Source: an uncultured Bacilli bacterium
Lineage (GTDB): Bacteria > Bacillota_I > Bacilli_A > RF39 > UBA660
Direction of reading: 5' to 3'
Assembly (NCBI GenBank): GCA_947625575.1
Contig: CANQOV010000007.1
Coordinates: 1-40,505 of the forward strand
Length of the DNA stretch: 40,505 nucleotides
Under the pieces are notes generated by a model that was not told where the DNA came from, made no database searches, and saw only the letters and a list, made by a program, of their open reading frames with translations. The translations under genes were made by a program, and so were the position numbers. This document shows positions 29,450-38,785 of the stretch, one piece after another. Each line of letters starts with the position of its first letter. The first letter of the stretch is position 1.

Positions 29450-30367
29450 ATGAAAACTTGCGTTTTAATTTGTAATAAAGAAAGCGGATTTGGTATTAAA
29501 GATAAAGAACTTGATAAGATAAAACAAATTTTGGTTTCTAAAGGATATTCTGTTTCTTTAGCGTTTACTTCTGGAACAGATGATGCTAGTAAAATAATTA
29601 AGGGTATTGATCATGCTGATTTGGTTTTGTCTATCGGTGGAGATGGAACATTTAATGAGATTGTTCGTGGTAATTTGGAAAGAAAAGAAAGACTTTTAAT
29701 ATCTCATATACCATGTGGTACTACTAATGATATTGGTAATATGTTAGGTCTTGGCAAGAATATGGTTAAAAATGTAATGGAAATTTTAGATGGCGAAGTT
29801 AAGGCTGTAGATATTGGTTCGATTAATGATGAAGCGTTTGTCTATGTTGCAGGGTTTGGGAAGTTTATAAATGTTCCTTATGCTACTTCTAGAAAACTTA
29901 AGAAAAAGTTTGGATATTTGGCTTATTTAATTAATGGAATTAAAGAGTTTTTTCAAGTTACAAGATTATATGATATGGAATATAAAATTGATGATAAAGA
30001 GTATCGAGGATTATTTTCTTTGGTATTAATTTCTAATGCTAATAGGATTGCAGGTTTTAATAATATATATAAAGATGTCAGATTAGATGATGAGAAATTA
30101 GAGGTTATTTTCTGTAATATTTCGAGGAGAAAAGATTTAGCTAAGTCTTTATTAATTTTAATGACTAAAGGAATTTTGGCAGTTCCTGGAATATATTGTT
30201 ATAAAGCTAAGAAAATAGAGATTAATTTTATGGAAAAAGTTAAGACATATTGGACTATTGACGGAGAAAAAAATCATAAACTTGCTAAGAGGTATGTTAT
30301 TGAAACTGGAGAAAAAATGAAGATGTTATTACCAAAAAAGAACTTAGATAAACTATTTATTAAATAA
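29450..30367 (+). CDS. Diacylglycerol/lipid kinase family protein (YegS/DagK-like)
   Basis: LVLSIGGDGTFNEIVRG, IPCGTTNDIGNMLGL; ATG 29450 preferred. Confidence 0.88.
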   Translation: MKTCVLICNKESGFGIKDKELDKIKQILVSKGYSVSLAFTSGTDDASKIIKGIDHADLVLSIGGDGTFNEIVRGNLERKERLLISHIPCGTTNDIGNMLGLGKNMVKNVMEILDGEVKAVDIGSINDEAFVYVAGFGKFINVPYATSRKLKKKFGYLAYLINGIKEFFQVTRLYDMEYKIDDKEYRGLFSLVLISNANRIAGFNNIYKDVRLDDEKLEVIFCNISRRKDLAKSLLILMTKGILAVPGIYCYKAKKIEINFMEKVKTYWTIDGEKNHKLAKRYVIETGEKMKMLLPKKNLDKLFIK

Positions 30368-31300
30368 CTAGGAATTATTTTTTAAATTGTTTACTAGTTC
30401 TTTTATTTTTTTAAGACGATGATTTAGACCTGATTTTGTTAGTTTTGTTCCTGTTTCATAACTTATTATTTCACTTAGCTCTTGGTAGGAAGACTCAGGA
30501 TATTTTTTACGATAGATGATTATTTCTTTTAATTTTTGTGGAAGTGAGTCTATATCAGTGTTTTCAATTAAATAATCTATGTCGTTTATTTGATTTTGAG
30601 CTGTCTGTAAGGTTTTATCAATATTAGCTTGTTCACAGTTATTTAATCTATTAGTCATGTTTTTATGATCTCTATAGATTCTTATGTCTTCAAAATACAT
30701 TACAGCACGAGAAGCACTTATTACTCTTAAAAAATCAGATATTTTTTCGGATTCTTTGATATAGAGCATATAACCTTTATCTTTTTTTATTATTTTTGAG
30801 GGGATTATAAAATATTTTAATAGTTTGCTTACAAAGTTTGCTTCTATGATATTATCAATAAAAAATTCAAGATGATAACTAGAGGTTTTTGGATCATTTA
30901 CACTGCCAGTGGCGATAAAGATTCCTCTTAAATAAGCTCTTTTTAGGTCTTCTTGGTCTACAAAATAAGGTTTTGGTTGGTCAAGATAGTTATTTTCTTC
31001 ATCATATATCATTAATTTAGTTAATATTTCTTTTATTTTACTATTTATATGTAATTGATAGATAGCTTTGCTACCAAATTTAGTTTTACCAATTTGAGTT
31101 ATGGTAGGACTTATATCAAATAGTTCTTTAAATAGTGAAAATATCTTTCTTATTACTTTTAAATTTTCGTTTGTTAGAATAATTTCTTTATCTGTTTTAG
31201 TGCCATTATTTCTTGTAAATGCTGATAGAAAAGTTAAATCTTCTAGATAAGAAAATTTAAGAATAGATATTTCTTCTTTTATTTCTGTGGAAAAAGACAT
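30368..31300 (-). CDS. whiA: DNA-binding protein WhiA
   Basis: MSFSTEIKEEISI..., LRGIFIATGSVNDPKTSSYHLEF (LAGLIDADG-like), ASRAVMYFEDIRIYRDHKNMTNRLNNCEQANIDKT, C-terminal HTH. Confidence 0.93.
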   Translation of the reverse strand: MSFSTEIKEEISILKFSYLEDLTFLSAFTRNNGTKTDKEIILTNENLKVIRKIFSLFKELFDISPTITQIGKTKFGSKAIYQLHINSKIKEILTKLMIYDEENNYLDQPKPYFVDQEDLKRAYLRGIFIATGSVNDPKTSSYHLEFFIDNIIEANFVSKLLKYFIIPSKIIKKDKGYMLYIKESEKISDFLRVISASRAVMYFEDIRIYRDHKNMTNRLNNCEQANIDKTLQTAQNQINDIDYLIENTDIDSLPQKLKEIIIYRKKYPESSYQELSEIISYETGTKLTKSGLNHRLKKIKELVNNLKNNS

Positions 31301-31344
31301 TTGAATCACCTGTTATTTATTATAATTTTTTTGTTTTTTAATGT

Positions 31345-31385
31345 AAATAAAGTTATTTCAATTTGTGAAATAACTTTATTTGTTT
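31345..31385. terminator. Long perfect hairpin terminator at the end of the FemAB-like gene
   Basis: AAATAAAGTTATTTC-aatttgt-GAAATAACTTTATTT, 15-bp stem. Confidence 0.85.
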
Positions 31386-32641
31386 TGTTTATGAATATTT
31401 ATATTTAAAAATTTAGTGTTGTGATATATATTATAGAGTGTTTTTTTAATTATTAAGTCAAATTCTCCAATATATTCTGTTACATCAGCATTAAAACCTA
31501 GTTTCATTTCATTTAATCCATGGTATTTATTGTTTTCTGTAAATTGACCTGTGATAGCATTTAAATCAAAGTAGATTGCTCCTAGTTTGGAGTATTTTTC
31601 TATTATATGCCATTTTAGTAAGAAAGTTGGATAGAAAAGATTAAAGTTTTGATCTAAGCCTTCAATTATAAAGTTAATACTAAATTTTTCTATTACAATA
31701 GCACATGAGGCAATTATAAGACCATTGGGGTTGGTTTCAAATAGTTTTGATGCCGTTAATAACTCTTTTTTATAGATAGCAAGGAGACGATCGGAAGTTA
31801 TTTTTGAATTTATTAATCTTTCTTTTATTGTTCCTTCGTTAATGCTTTCTAGTTGAATCTGATCATTTATTTTAGCATTATTATTTATTTCTTCTTCATA
31901 GATAGCTTTGATGTTTTTTAAATAATTTTCAGTATTCAGTTTAGCAAAGTATATTTCAAATTTGTCTTTAAAACTATCTTGGAAATCTTGATAATATTTT
32001 AAATTACGATAGTGTTTTTTGGCTACAAAACTATAAAATACTTCAAGATCAGCTTTTGTTCCTTGAATTATTTCTACACCGCGGGACTCGGCTTTTCTTA
32101 TTTTATTTTTAATATTTTTATCAAAATTATTAAAGAGTGTTTTTGATGAGCCAGTTACTTTTAAAATAGCGTTCCATCTTGGTTTTAGGGTACCAAAGAA
32201 CTTATTTTCTCCAAAATGACTATAACCAATACTTTTTAAATAAGGGATTAAATCGTTGGAATAAGTGCTTGGAACAATATTACCATTTCGATCTCTTTTA
32301 TTGTTGACGACTGGAGGATCTATTTTTAGAAAAATAAAATTGTTTTTAGATAAGTAATCTTTAAATTTTATAGATATTTCTTTTATTAGATCTTTATCGT
32401 CATAATTTATTAAAAATCCACGTGGGGCATAAGCATATTTAAAATTTAAGATAAGTTTTTTTTCTAAAAGAAGAGTTGCTCCGATTAAATTATTTTTATC
32501 ATCAACAAAACCAAAGTATCTTGTTGTATAACCAGTTTTTTCCATTAAAGAGGCATACATTGAGGTTTGATACATAGTATGAAGAGGATGATTATTTGAA
32601 AAAATATCGAATTGTTGTTGTGTTAAAAAAACTATTTTCAT
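31376..32641 (-). CDS. FemAB/FemX family aminoacyltransferase (peptidoglycan interpeptide bridge)
   Basis: HPLHTMYQTSMYASLMEKTGYTTRYFG, YAPRGFLINYDD, FDKNIKNKIRKAESRGVEI, LDLNAITGQFTENNKYHGLNEMKLGFNADVTEYIGEFD. Confidence 0.9.
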   Translation of the reverse strand: MKIVFLTQQQFDIFSNNHPLHTMYQTSMYASLMEKTGYTTRYFGFVDDKNNLIGATLLLEKKLILNFKYAYAPRGFLINYDDKDLIKEISIKFKDYLSKNNFIFLKIDPPVVNNKRDRNGNIVPSTYSNDLIPYLKSIGYSHFGENKFFGTLKPRWNAILKVTGSSKTLFNNFDKNIKNKIRKAESRGVEIIQGTKADLEVFYSFVAKKHYRNLKYYQDFQDSFKDKFEIYFAKLNTENYLKNIKAIYEEEINNNAKINDQIQLESINEGTIKERLINSKITSDRLLAIYKKELLTASKLFETNPNGLIIASCAIVIEKFSINFIIEGLDQNFNLFYPTFLLKWHIIEKYSKLGAIYFDLNAITGQFTENNKYHGLNEMKLGFNADVTEYIGEFDLIIKKTLYNIYHNTKFLNINIHKQNK

Positions 32642-32728
32642 CTTATCACCCTTTATCCTATATTAATATAATAACTTTTTTTTGTTAAAAAATCAATATT
32701 AATATCATATAATTTTTTGGGTGATATA

Positions 32729-33679
32729 ATGGTAATTGTCTTGTTTTTCTCTTTAGCCTTTTTAACAGTTTTTTTAAGTATTAGATTATCGATACTATCG
32801 GATTGTTTAAGTAAAAATAGTAATGTTTCTAAAGCTGTTATTGGGGGAATTTTGCTTGCAGGTGTTACAGCTTTACCTGAATTAGTCACTTGTATATCTT
32901 CGATTGTGGTGGGAAATCCTCTTTTAGCTATGGGAGATGTCTTTGGAAGTAATTTTTTTAATATTTTTATGGTTTGTTTTTTTGATTTAGTTTTCTTAAA
33001 AGTAAGATTTTTTAATAAATTAAGAGATAAACATTATAAAATATATTTGTTTTTAATTATTAATTATATTTTTATTTTACTTAGTATGAGCAATGTCCTT
33101 TCTAAAACTTTTATTGTAGGAATACCTAGTTTGGTTATTATTTTTACATATTTTTGGTATTTATTGAAGTTAGAGAAAAATGATGATGTTGTAAAAGATG
33201 AGAAAAGAAAGATTAAATATTTAAAAACAAGACTTGTATTGGTTAGTATATTTTTAGTTATTTTTAGTAGCATGCTTACCTTTACTGTTGATAGAATAAG
33301 TGTGTTATATCCTAGTTTTTCTAGTAGTATATTGGGTGCTGTATTGCTTGGTGTTACAACATCTTTACCTGAAGTTATTACTTTTTATACTTTGTTTAAA
33401 TTAGAAAATTATGATGTGGCTTTGTCTGATATAATAGGAAGTAATTTGTTTAATTTACTGGTGTTAGCTATTGGAGATTTTGCTTTAAAGGGAAAGAGTA
33501 TTTATACTTATTTTGATAAGATGACTAAGGTTATTTTAGTATTATGTATTTTTGTTAGTTTTTTAGGATTTTTACAAGTTATGAGAAAAAGAGTTAACAA
33601 TTGGTTTTTATATGGGATTTTGTCTATGTTAGTGGTTATTATTTATGGAGTGTTTTGGTATCTTAATTTTGTTTTATAA
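32729..33679 (+). CDS. CaCA-family sodium/calcium (cation) exchanger
   Basis: Two alpha-repeat-like segments: GVTALPELVTCISSIVVGNPLLAMGDVFGSNFFNI and GVTTSLPEVITFYTLFKLENYDVALSDIIGSNLFNLL. Confidence 0.87.
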   Translation: MVIVLFFSLAFLTVFLSIRLSILSDCLSKNSNVSKAVIGGILLAGVTALPELVTCISSIVVGNPLLAMGDVFGSNFFNIFMVCFFDLVFLKVRFFNKLRDKHYKIYLFLIINYIFILLSMSNVLSKTFIVGIPSLVIIFTYFWYLLKLEKNDDVVKDEKRKIKYLKTRLVLVSIFLVIFSSMLTFTVDRISVLYPSFSSSILGAVLLGVTTSLPEVITFYTLFKLENYDVALSDIIGSNLFNLLVLAIGDFALKGKSIYTYFDKMTKVILVLCIFVSFLGFLQVMRKRVNNWFLYGILSMLVVIIYGVFWYLNFVL

Positions 33680-33738
33680 TGCTTGCATTTATCTTGGTTT
33701 TTTGGTAGAATATTTTGTAGTTAGTTAGGAGGCATAAT

Positions 33739-33954
33739 ATGGAAATTGCATTAATGGTAATAAGTGGTATATTAATAGTGTTAGTTTTAATACAGAGTTC
33801 TAAAGCAGAACCTGCTTCACAGATTTTTACTGGTAATAACACAGAGTTATTTAAAAATAGAAAAGAACGTGGTAGTGAGCTTGTTATTAGTAGAGCTACA
33901 ATGATAATAGGACTTGTATTTTTTATTCTTTGTTTAGTTATATCATTTACATAG
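33739..33954 (+). CDS. secG: Preprotein translocase subunit SecG
   Basis: Two TM segments; LIQSSKAEPASQIFTGNNTELFKNRKERGSELVISRAT; upstream of rnr-smpB-ssrA. Confidence 0.87.
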   Translation: MEIALMVISGILIVLVLIQSSKAEPASQIFTGNNTELFKNRKERGSELVISRATMIIGLVFFILCLVISFT

Positions 33955-34009
33955 AAAAGGGTTGTTAACTCTTTTTTATTTATATGGTATTATTATATTG
34001 GAGGGCAGT

Positions 34010-36091
34010 ATGGAAGAGGCAATATTAAAAATTTTAGATGTTCAAAGAAATAATGCAATAGATGTTAAGCAACTTTATAAAAGAGTTGGATATAGTAATG
34101 TTAGTTTTGATGAGTTTTGTAAAGTTATTGATGAGATGTCTAAAGATAAAAAAATATATAATACAGGACATGGTTATACATTAAATCCTTTTGTTTTGGG
34201 TACGTATCACTGTAATAAGTATAATGAAGAGTATGTTAGTTATCAAGATAAAAAGATTACTATTAAGTCTAATAATAAGTATAAGTGTTTAGATAAAGAT
34301 TTAGTTTTAGTTAGGATAACTGATTTTAATACGTATACGGGAAATATTAAAGAGATTGTTAAAAGACATGGGATAGTTGGAGAAGTTAAGACTTCTAAAA
34401 ATGTTAAGTATGTTGTTTGTAATGATGATGTTTATTTGATTGATAGAAATGATATAGTTGATGGGACAATTGTTGGTGTTTTGGTTGAAGATGTAAAAAG
34501 TGGAAGATTTTATAGGGCGAAAGTTGATACAATTCTTGGACATAAGACTGATCCAGATGTTGATTTAAGAGAGATTTTATATAATTATGATTTTATTGTA
34601 GGTTTTTCAAAAGAAATAGAAAAAGAGTTAGAAGATGTTCCTGTTGCTATTAGTGATAGTGATATTGTTGGAAGAAAAGATTTAAGAAGCAAGATGATTT
34701 TTACAATTGATGGCGATGATACGAAAGATATAGATGATGCGATTAGTTTAGATATTTTGGATAATGGTAATTATTTGTTGGGGGTACATATTGCAGATGT
34801 TGCTCACTATGTTAAAGAGGGAAGTGCAATTGATTTAAGAGCAAGAGATAACGCCACTAGTGTGTATATGCCAGGAAGTGTTAATCCAATGTATCCTAGA
34901 AAGTTATCTAATGGGATATGTTCATTAAATCCTGATGTTGATAGATTAGCTATTAGTTGTATGATGGAACTTGATAGTAATGGAAAAATTGTTAATAAAG
35001 ATATTTTTAAGAGTGTAATTCACTCAAGAAAACAAATGACTTATAAAAAAGTTAATTCAATTTTAGAAAAGAATATTGTGCCAGATGATTATGTAGAATA
35101 TAAAGATGTTTTAAGAGCAATGAATAAACTTGCTAAGATTTTACATGATGAAAGAGAAAAAAGAGGGGCTTTGGAGTTTTTCTCTCAAGAGATTAAGATT
35201 TTAGTAGATGATAATGGAAAACCGATACAAATTAGTCAAAGAGAAAGTGGCGAGGGTGAAAAGTTAATTGAAGAGTTTATGTTGCGTGCTAATGAAACAG
35301 TAGCTACTTATTTGCAAGATTTGGGTGTTCATAGTATTTATCGTGTTCATGATTTGCCAGATGTAGATAGATTAAAAAAGGTAATAGAAATATTAAAAAA
35401 TTATGGAAATGATATAAAGTTTAAAGCAAGTGGAAAGAATTTGGGATTTGTTAAAGATGTTGTCGATTGGTTAAAAGATTCTAAAAATAGAGATATTTAT
35501 TCAATGATGATATTAAGATGTATGGCAAAGGCTTGTTATAAGACGATTAATATAGGACATTTTGGTGTAGGTATTAGTGCTTATAAAAAGGAGGCTTACA
35601 CACATTTTACTTCTCCAATTAGAAGATATCCTGATACTTGTATTCATAGAATTCTTACTGCTGTTTTAGACGGTGAGATTGAAAAGGTATATCAAGATGA
35701 GTTTTTAGAGTTGTTAAATGAGATATGCTATAATTCGTCTTTAAAAGAGATTGATTCAGAAAAGGCAGAAAGAGAAGCTAATAAAATGAAAGCAGCAGAA
35801 TATATGCAAGGGTTTATTGGCAGTTGCTATAAAGGACGCATAAGTGGATTTACAAAAAGTGGTATGTTTGTTATGTTGCCTAATTTGATTGAGGGAAGAC
35901 TTGATTTTAGAGAGCTAGATGGTTTCTATTATTATGATATGGATAGGGAAATCATTGTGGAAGAGAAAACACATAAAGTGTATAGACTGGGAGATAAGAT
36001 AGATGTTTGTGTTATAAGATCATCAAAGGAAGATAGAGAGATAGATTTTGCTTTGGATAACAAACATGTAAATGTAAGGAAGAAAGATTGA
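34010..36091 (+). CDS. rnr: Ribonuclease R
   Basis: IDGDDTKDIDDAISLDILDNGNYLLGVHIADVAHYV (RNB), HFTSPIRRYPDTCIHRIL, C-terminal S1-like domain; ATG 34010 after GGAGGG. Confidence 0.95.
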   Translation: MEEAILKILDVQRNNAIDVKQLYKRVGYSNVSFDEFCKVIDEMSKDKKIYNTGHGYTLNPFVLGTYHCNKYNEEYVSYQDKKITIKSNNKYKCLDKDLVLVRITDFNTYTGNIKEIVKRHGIVGEVKTSKNVKYVVCNDDVYLIDRNDIVDGTIVGVLVEDVKSGRFYRAKVDTILGHKTDPDVDLREILYNYDFIVGFSKEIEKELEDVPVAISDSDIVGRKDLRSKMIFTIDGDDTKDIDDAISLDILDNGNYLLGVHIADVAHYVKEGSAIDLRARDNATSVYMPGSVNPMYPRKLSNGICSLNPDVDRLAISCMMELDSNGKIVNKDIFKSVIHSRKQMTYKKVNSILEKNIVPDDYVEYKDVLRAMNKLAKILHDEREKRGALEFFSQEIKILVDDNGKPIQISQRESGEGEKLIEEFMLRANETVATYLQDLGVHSIYRVHDLPDVDRLKKVIEILKNYGNDIKFKASGKNLGFVKDVVDWLKDSKNRDIYSMMILRCMAKACYKTINIGHFGVGISAYKKEAYTHFTSPIRRYPDTCIHRILTAVLDGEIEKVYQDEFLELLNEICYNSSLKEIDSEKAEREANKMKAAEYMQGFIGSCYKGRISGFTKSGMFVMLPNLIEGRLDFRELDGFYYYDMDREIIVEEKTHKVYRLGDKIDVCVIRSSKEDREIDFALDNKHVNVRKKD

Positions 36092-36092
36092 T

Positions 36093-36533
36093 ATGGGGAT
36101 TTTAAATAAAAAAGCAAGGTTTAATTATTTTGTTTTGGAAGAGTTGGAGTGTGGAATTGAACTTTTTGGTAATGAGGTAAAATCTATTAAAGAGGGAAAT
36201 TGCAATATAAAAGATAGTTATGCTGTTGTTAAAAATAATGAAGTATATCTTTTGAATATGTTTGTTAAGAAGTATAAGGAAGCCTCTATTTTTGCCTCTG
36301 ATGAAACAAGGTCAAGAAAGTTGCTTTTGCATAAGAAAGAGATTTTGAAGTTAAGGGATAAAGTTAATATTGAGGGATATACTTTGGTGCCACTTAAGCT
36401 TTATTTTGTAAAGGGAAGAGTAAAGGTTTTACTTGGAGTTTGTAAGGGTAAGAAAAATTATGATAAAAGAGAGAGCTTAAAAAAGAAAGATATTGCAATG
36501 CAAATTGAAAAGGAAACAAAGGTGCGTTTTTGA
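36093..36533 (+). CDS. smpB: SsrA-binding protein SmpB
   Basis: NKKARFNYFVLEELECGIELFGNEVKSIKEGNCNIKDSYAVVKNNEVYLLNMFV, KKNYDKRESLKKKD; upstream of ssrA. Confidence 0.96.
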   Translation: MGILNKKARFNYFVLEELECGIELFGNEVKSIKEGNCNIKDSYAVVKNNEVYLLNMFVKKYKEASIFASDETRSRKLLLHKKEILKLRDKVNIEGYTLVPLKLYFVKGRVKVLLGVCKGKKNYDKRESLKKKDIAMQIEKETKVRF

Positions 36534-36583
36534 TTTGTTGCAAATTTGTTGAAAATATGTTAAAACTATAATTGGGTGATACT

Positions 36584-37258
36584 ATGGAAAGCGATGAGAA
36601 ATTAAGAGTTAAAAAGGTTATGACAAAACAGGCATTATTTTTGTTGGTTGTAGCTGTTTTGGTATTTGGGGTTGGAACAAGTTATGCACTTTATAGTTTT
36701 TCAGGTGTTATTAGAGGTGGTAAGGAAAATACAGTGTCAACTTGTGCAATTAATTTAGATATTTCGGAAGAAAATCCGATTAATTTAAGTGCTACTTATC
36801 CTATTAGTGATGCAAAAGCTGCTAGTCTTACCCCATATACTGTTACGATGAATAGAGAGGGTAGTAATTGTAAGGCTATTTCTTATACTTTTACAATGCA
36901 AAATTTGTGTGATGTTTGTGAAAAAACGGATAATATTTGTACAAGTGGCGATAACACGCTTAATTGTTCTAGTGAATATTTGATAAATCCAGATATGATA
37001 AAGTATAAAGTTGTTGATACAACTTCTAATCAAGATTACTCTGGAAGTGATCCTGTTTCTAATATGAGTATTCAATCTGTTCTTGATGATGCTACTACTA
37101 GCAGAACATATGAAATAAGATTATGGATTAGTAGTGAAGCAGGTAATGATGATATTTATGTTAAAGGTAGCGAAGATAAATATTTAGTTGACGAAAATGG
37201 TATGTTTGTTGGAAAAAATTATGCTACCAGATTAAAGATTGATGTTCAGGCTAATTAG
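36584..37258 (+). CDS. Secreted Cys-containing protein with SipW-like signal peptide
   Basis: TKQALFLLVVAVLVFGVGTSYALYSFSGVIRGGKENTVSTCAINLDISEENP; GTSYAL[YF] shared with the poly-G gene; six cysteines after the signal peptide. Confidence 0.65.
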   Translation: MESDEKLRVKKVMTKQALFLLVVAVLVFGVGTSYALYSFSGVIRGGKENTVSTCAINLDISEENPINLSATYPISDAKAASLTPYTVTMNREGSNCKAISYTFTMQNLCDVCEKTDNICTSGDNTLNCSSEYLINPDMIKYKVVDTTSNQDYSGSDPVSNMSIQSVLDDATTSRTYEIRLWISSEAGNDDIYVKGSEDKYLVDENGMFVGKNYATRLKIDVQAN

Positions 37259-37263
37259 AGTTA

Positions 37264-37292
37264 TTTACTTTTTGTCTAAAAAATGTTATAAT
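37264..37292 (+). promoter_or_regulatory. ssrA promoter
   Basis: TTTACT (37264-37269), 17 nt, TATAAT (37287-37292), ~10 nt before tmRNA 5' end. Confidence 0.6.
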
Positions 37293-37301
37293 GTAGTCCA
37301 T

Positions 37302-37648
37302 GGGGCTGCAATGGGTTCGACAGAAGTTAAATGGTTAAAATGGCAAGTAGATGGCAATCTATAAATGCAAAATTAAAAATAACTGGAAACAGAAATCAAT
37401 TAGCTTTCGCTTAATTTAATTGCGAATCGCTTCTTTTATTTCCTTTCCTACGGGAGATATAAGAGGCTCATTTTTAGTAGGATATAAAGTAGCTTTGTTC
37501 TAGAGTTATTTTGAATTTTTTAGGACTTACTGTCAAGATGGATTGTTAATCTCCGATACTTGATGGGACATTTAAAGATTAACTAAACTTGTAGAAGTTT
37601 TAATTTGTTGGCTTTTGGACAGGAGTTCGATTCTCCTCAGCTCCACCA
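37302..37648 (+). ncRNA. ssrA: tmRNA (transfer-messenger RNA); tag reading frame 37367-37414
   Basis: 5' GGGGCTGCAATGGGTTCGACAG and 3' GGAGTTCGATTCTCCTCAGCTCCACCA; adjacent smpB. Tag GCA AAA TTA AAA ATA ACT GGA AAC AGA AAT CAA TTA GCT TTC GCT TAA = AKLKITGNRNQLAFA. Confidence 0.95.
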
Positions 37649-37694
37649 TTGACGAATCTATTCGAACTTTTTTCGAATATTGATATAAAAAGAT

Positions 37695-37750
37695 AGCCCC
37701 ATAGGTTATTTTGATATACTTGTCAAAATACCTAGGGGTTTAATATTTTT
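37695..37750 (+). terminator. Terminator downstream of tmRNA
   Basis: CCCCATAGGTTATTTTGA-tatacttg-TCAAAATACCTAGGGG followed by TTTAATATTTTT. Confidence 0.7.
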
Positions 37751-37767
37751 GGCATAAAGAAATTGTT

Positions 37768-38355
37768 ATGGAGATGAGATATGTGAAATATGTAGGAACA
37801 AAAAATATAGAAACAAATAGATTATTCTTAAGAAAGCTAACTGTAGAAGATGCGTATAATGCTTTTAAAAATTGGTGTAATAAAGATAATGTAGACAAAT
37901 ACGTTTTGTGGAAAAAACATGAAACTGTTGATATAACACTAAAACAATATGAGAATTGGGTTTTAGAATACGAAAATCCTAAAACTTTTAGATGGATTGT
38001 TGAATTAAAAGAGAATAAAGAAGTAATTGGTACTATTGATGTATCAACTAAATTTTTACAGTATGGAACATGTGAAATTGGATATTGTTATGGAGATGAA
38101 TTTTGGAATAAAGGATATGCAACAGAATCTTTGAGGGCTGTTATAAAATATTTATTTGAAGAAGCTGATGCAGAATTAATTTGTGCAGAATATATGAGTA
38201 ATAATCCAGCAAGTGGTAAAGTTATGGAAAAATCAGGAATGAAATATGAGGGCATATTAAGAAGTAGAGTTGTTGACAAAGATAACAAAAGAAATGATTT
38301 AATATCTTATTCAATAACTAAAGAAGAATATTTTAATAGTAAAAGTTGTAAATAA
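37768..38355 (+). CDS. GNAT family acetyltransferase (RimJ/RimL-like)
   Basis: IETNRLFLRKLTVEDAYNAFKNW, EIGYCYGDEFWNKGYATESLRAVIKYLF, NPASGKVMEKSGMKYEG. Confidence 0.92.
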   Translation: MEMRYVKYVGTKNIETNRLFLRKLTVEDAYNAFKNWCNKDNVDKYVLWKKHETVDITLKQYENWVLEYENPKTFRWIVELKENKEVIGTIDVSTKFLQYGTCEIGYCYGDEFWNKGYATESLRAVIKYLFEEADAELICAEYMSNNPASGKVMEKSGMKYEGILRSRVVDKDNKRNDLISYSITKEEYFNSKSCK

Positions 38356-38450
38356 CTTCTACATCGCACCAATGTAGTATTACACAAACTTCCTGTTTGT
38401 TCGTTGATATTTTGGAAGAGGTATATACTCTTTTTTTATGCATTTTTATT
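38341..38450 (+). repeat. ~110-bp diverged direct repeat, copy 1
   Basis: AAAAGTTGTAAATAACTT...CACCAATGTAGTATTA...GTTTGTT...ATATTTTGgaAGAGGTatatACTCTTTTTTT; aligns to 39446-39557. Confidence 0.75.
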
Positions 38451-38479
38451 TAATTACTGCATATAATAATATTAGATAC

Positions 38480-38508
38480 TTGACGTACGTAAAAAAGTAC
38501 GTTATCAT
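38480..38508 (+). promoter_or_regulatory. Promoter with overlapping operator palindrome for the toxin-antitoxin pair
   Basis: TTGACG (38480-38485), 17 nt, TATCAT (38503-38508); inverted repeat ACGTAC-gtaaaaaa-GTACGT (38483-38502) fills the spacer. Confidence 0.7.
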
Positions 38509-38527
38509 ATAAATGAGGTGATTAATA

Positions 38528-38785
38528 ATGAGTACAATAAATATAACTAATGCTAGAGCAAACTTATATCAATTGGTATCAGATGTTAATGTTGGTTTTA
38601 ATCCTATTACTATCGTAAATAATAAAGGAAAAAATGCTGTATTAATATCGGAAGATGAATGGAAAAATATTGAAGAAACGTTATTTTTATCAAGTATTCC
38701 TGGTTATGTAGATAATATTAATAATATAAGAAAAAATGAAGATTGGAAATCAGCAAAACAATATGATAAGGATGAAGAATGGTAG
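38528..38785 (+). CDS. YefM/Phd-type antitoxin
   Basis: INITNARANLYQLVSDVNVGFNPITIVNNKGKNAVLISEDEWKNIEETLFL; overlaps the toxin gene. Confidence 0.9.
   Translation: MSTINITNARANLYQLVSDVNVGFNPITIVNNKGKNAVLISEDEWKNIEETLFLSSIPGYVDNINNIRKNEDWKSAKQYDKDEEW

Noticed and set aside
32653-32889. Minus-strand ORF 32653..32889
   Set aside because: Antisense to the start of the cation exchanger; no family resemblance.
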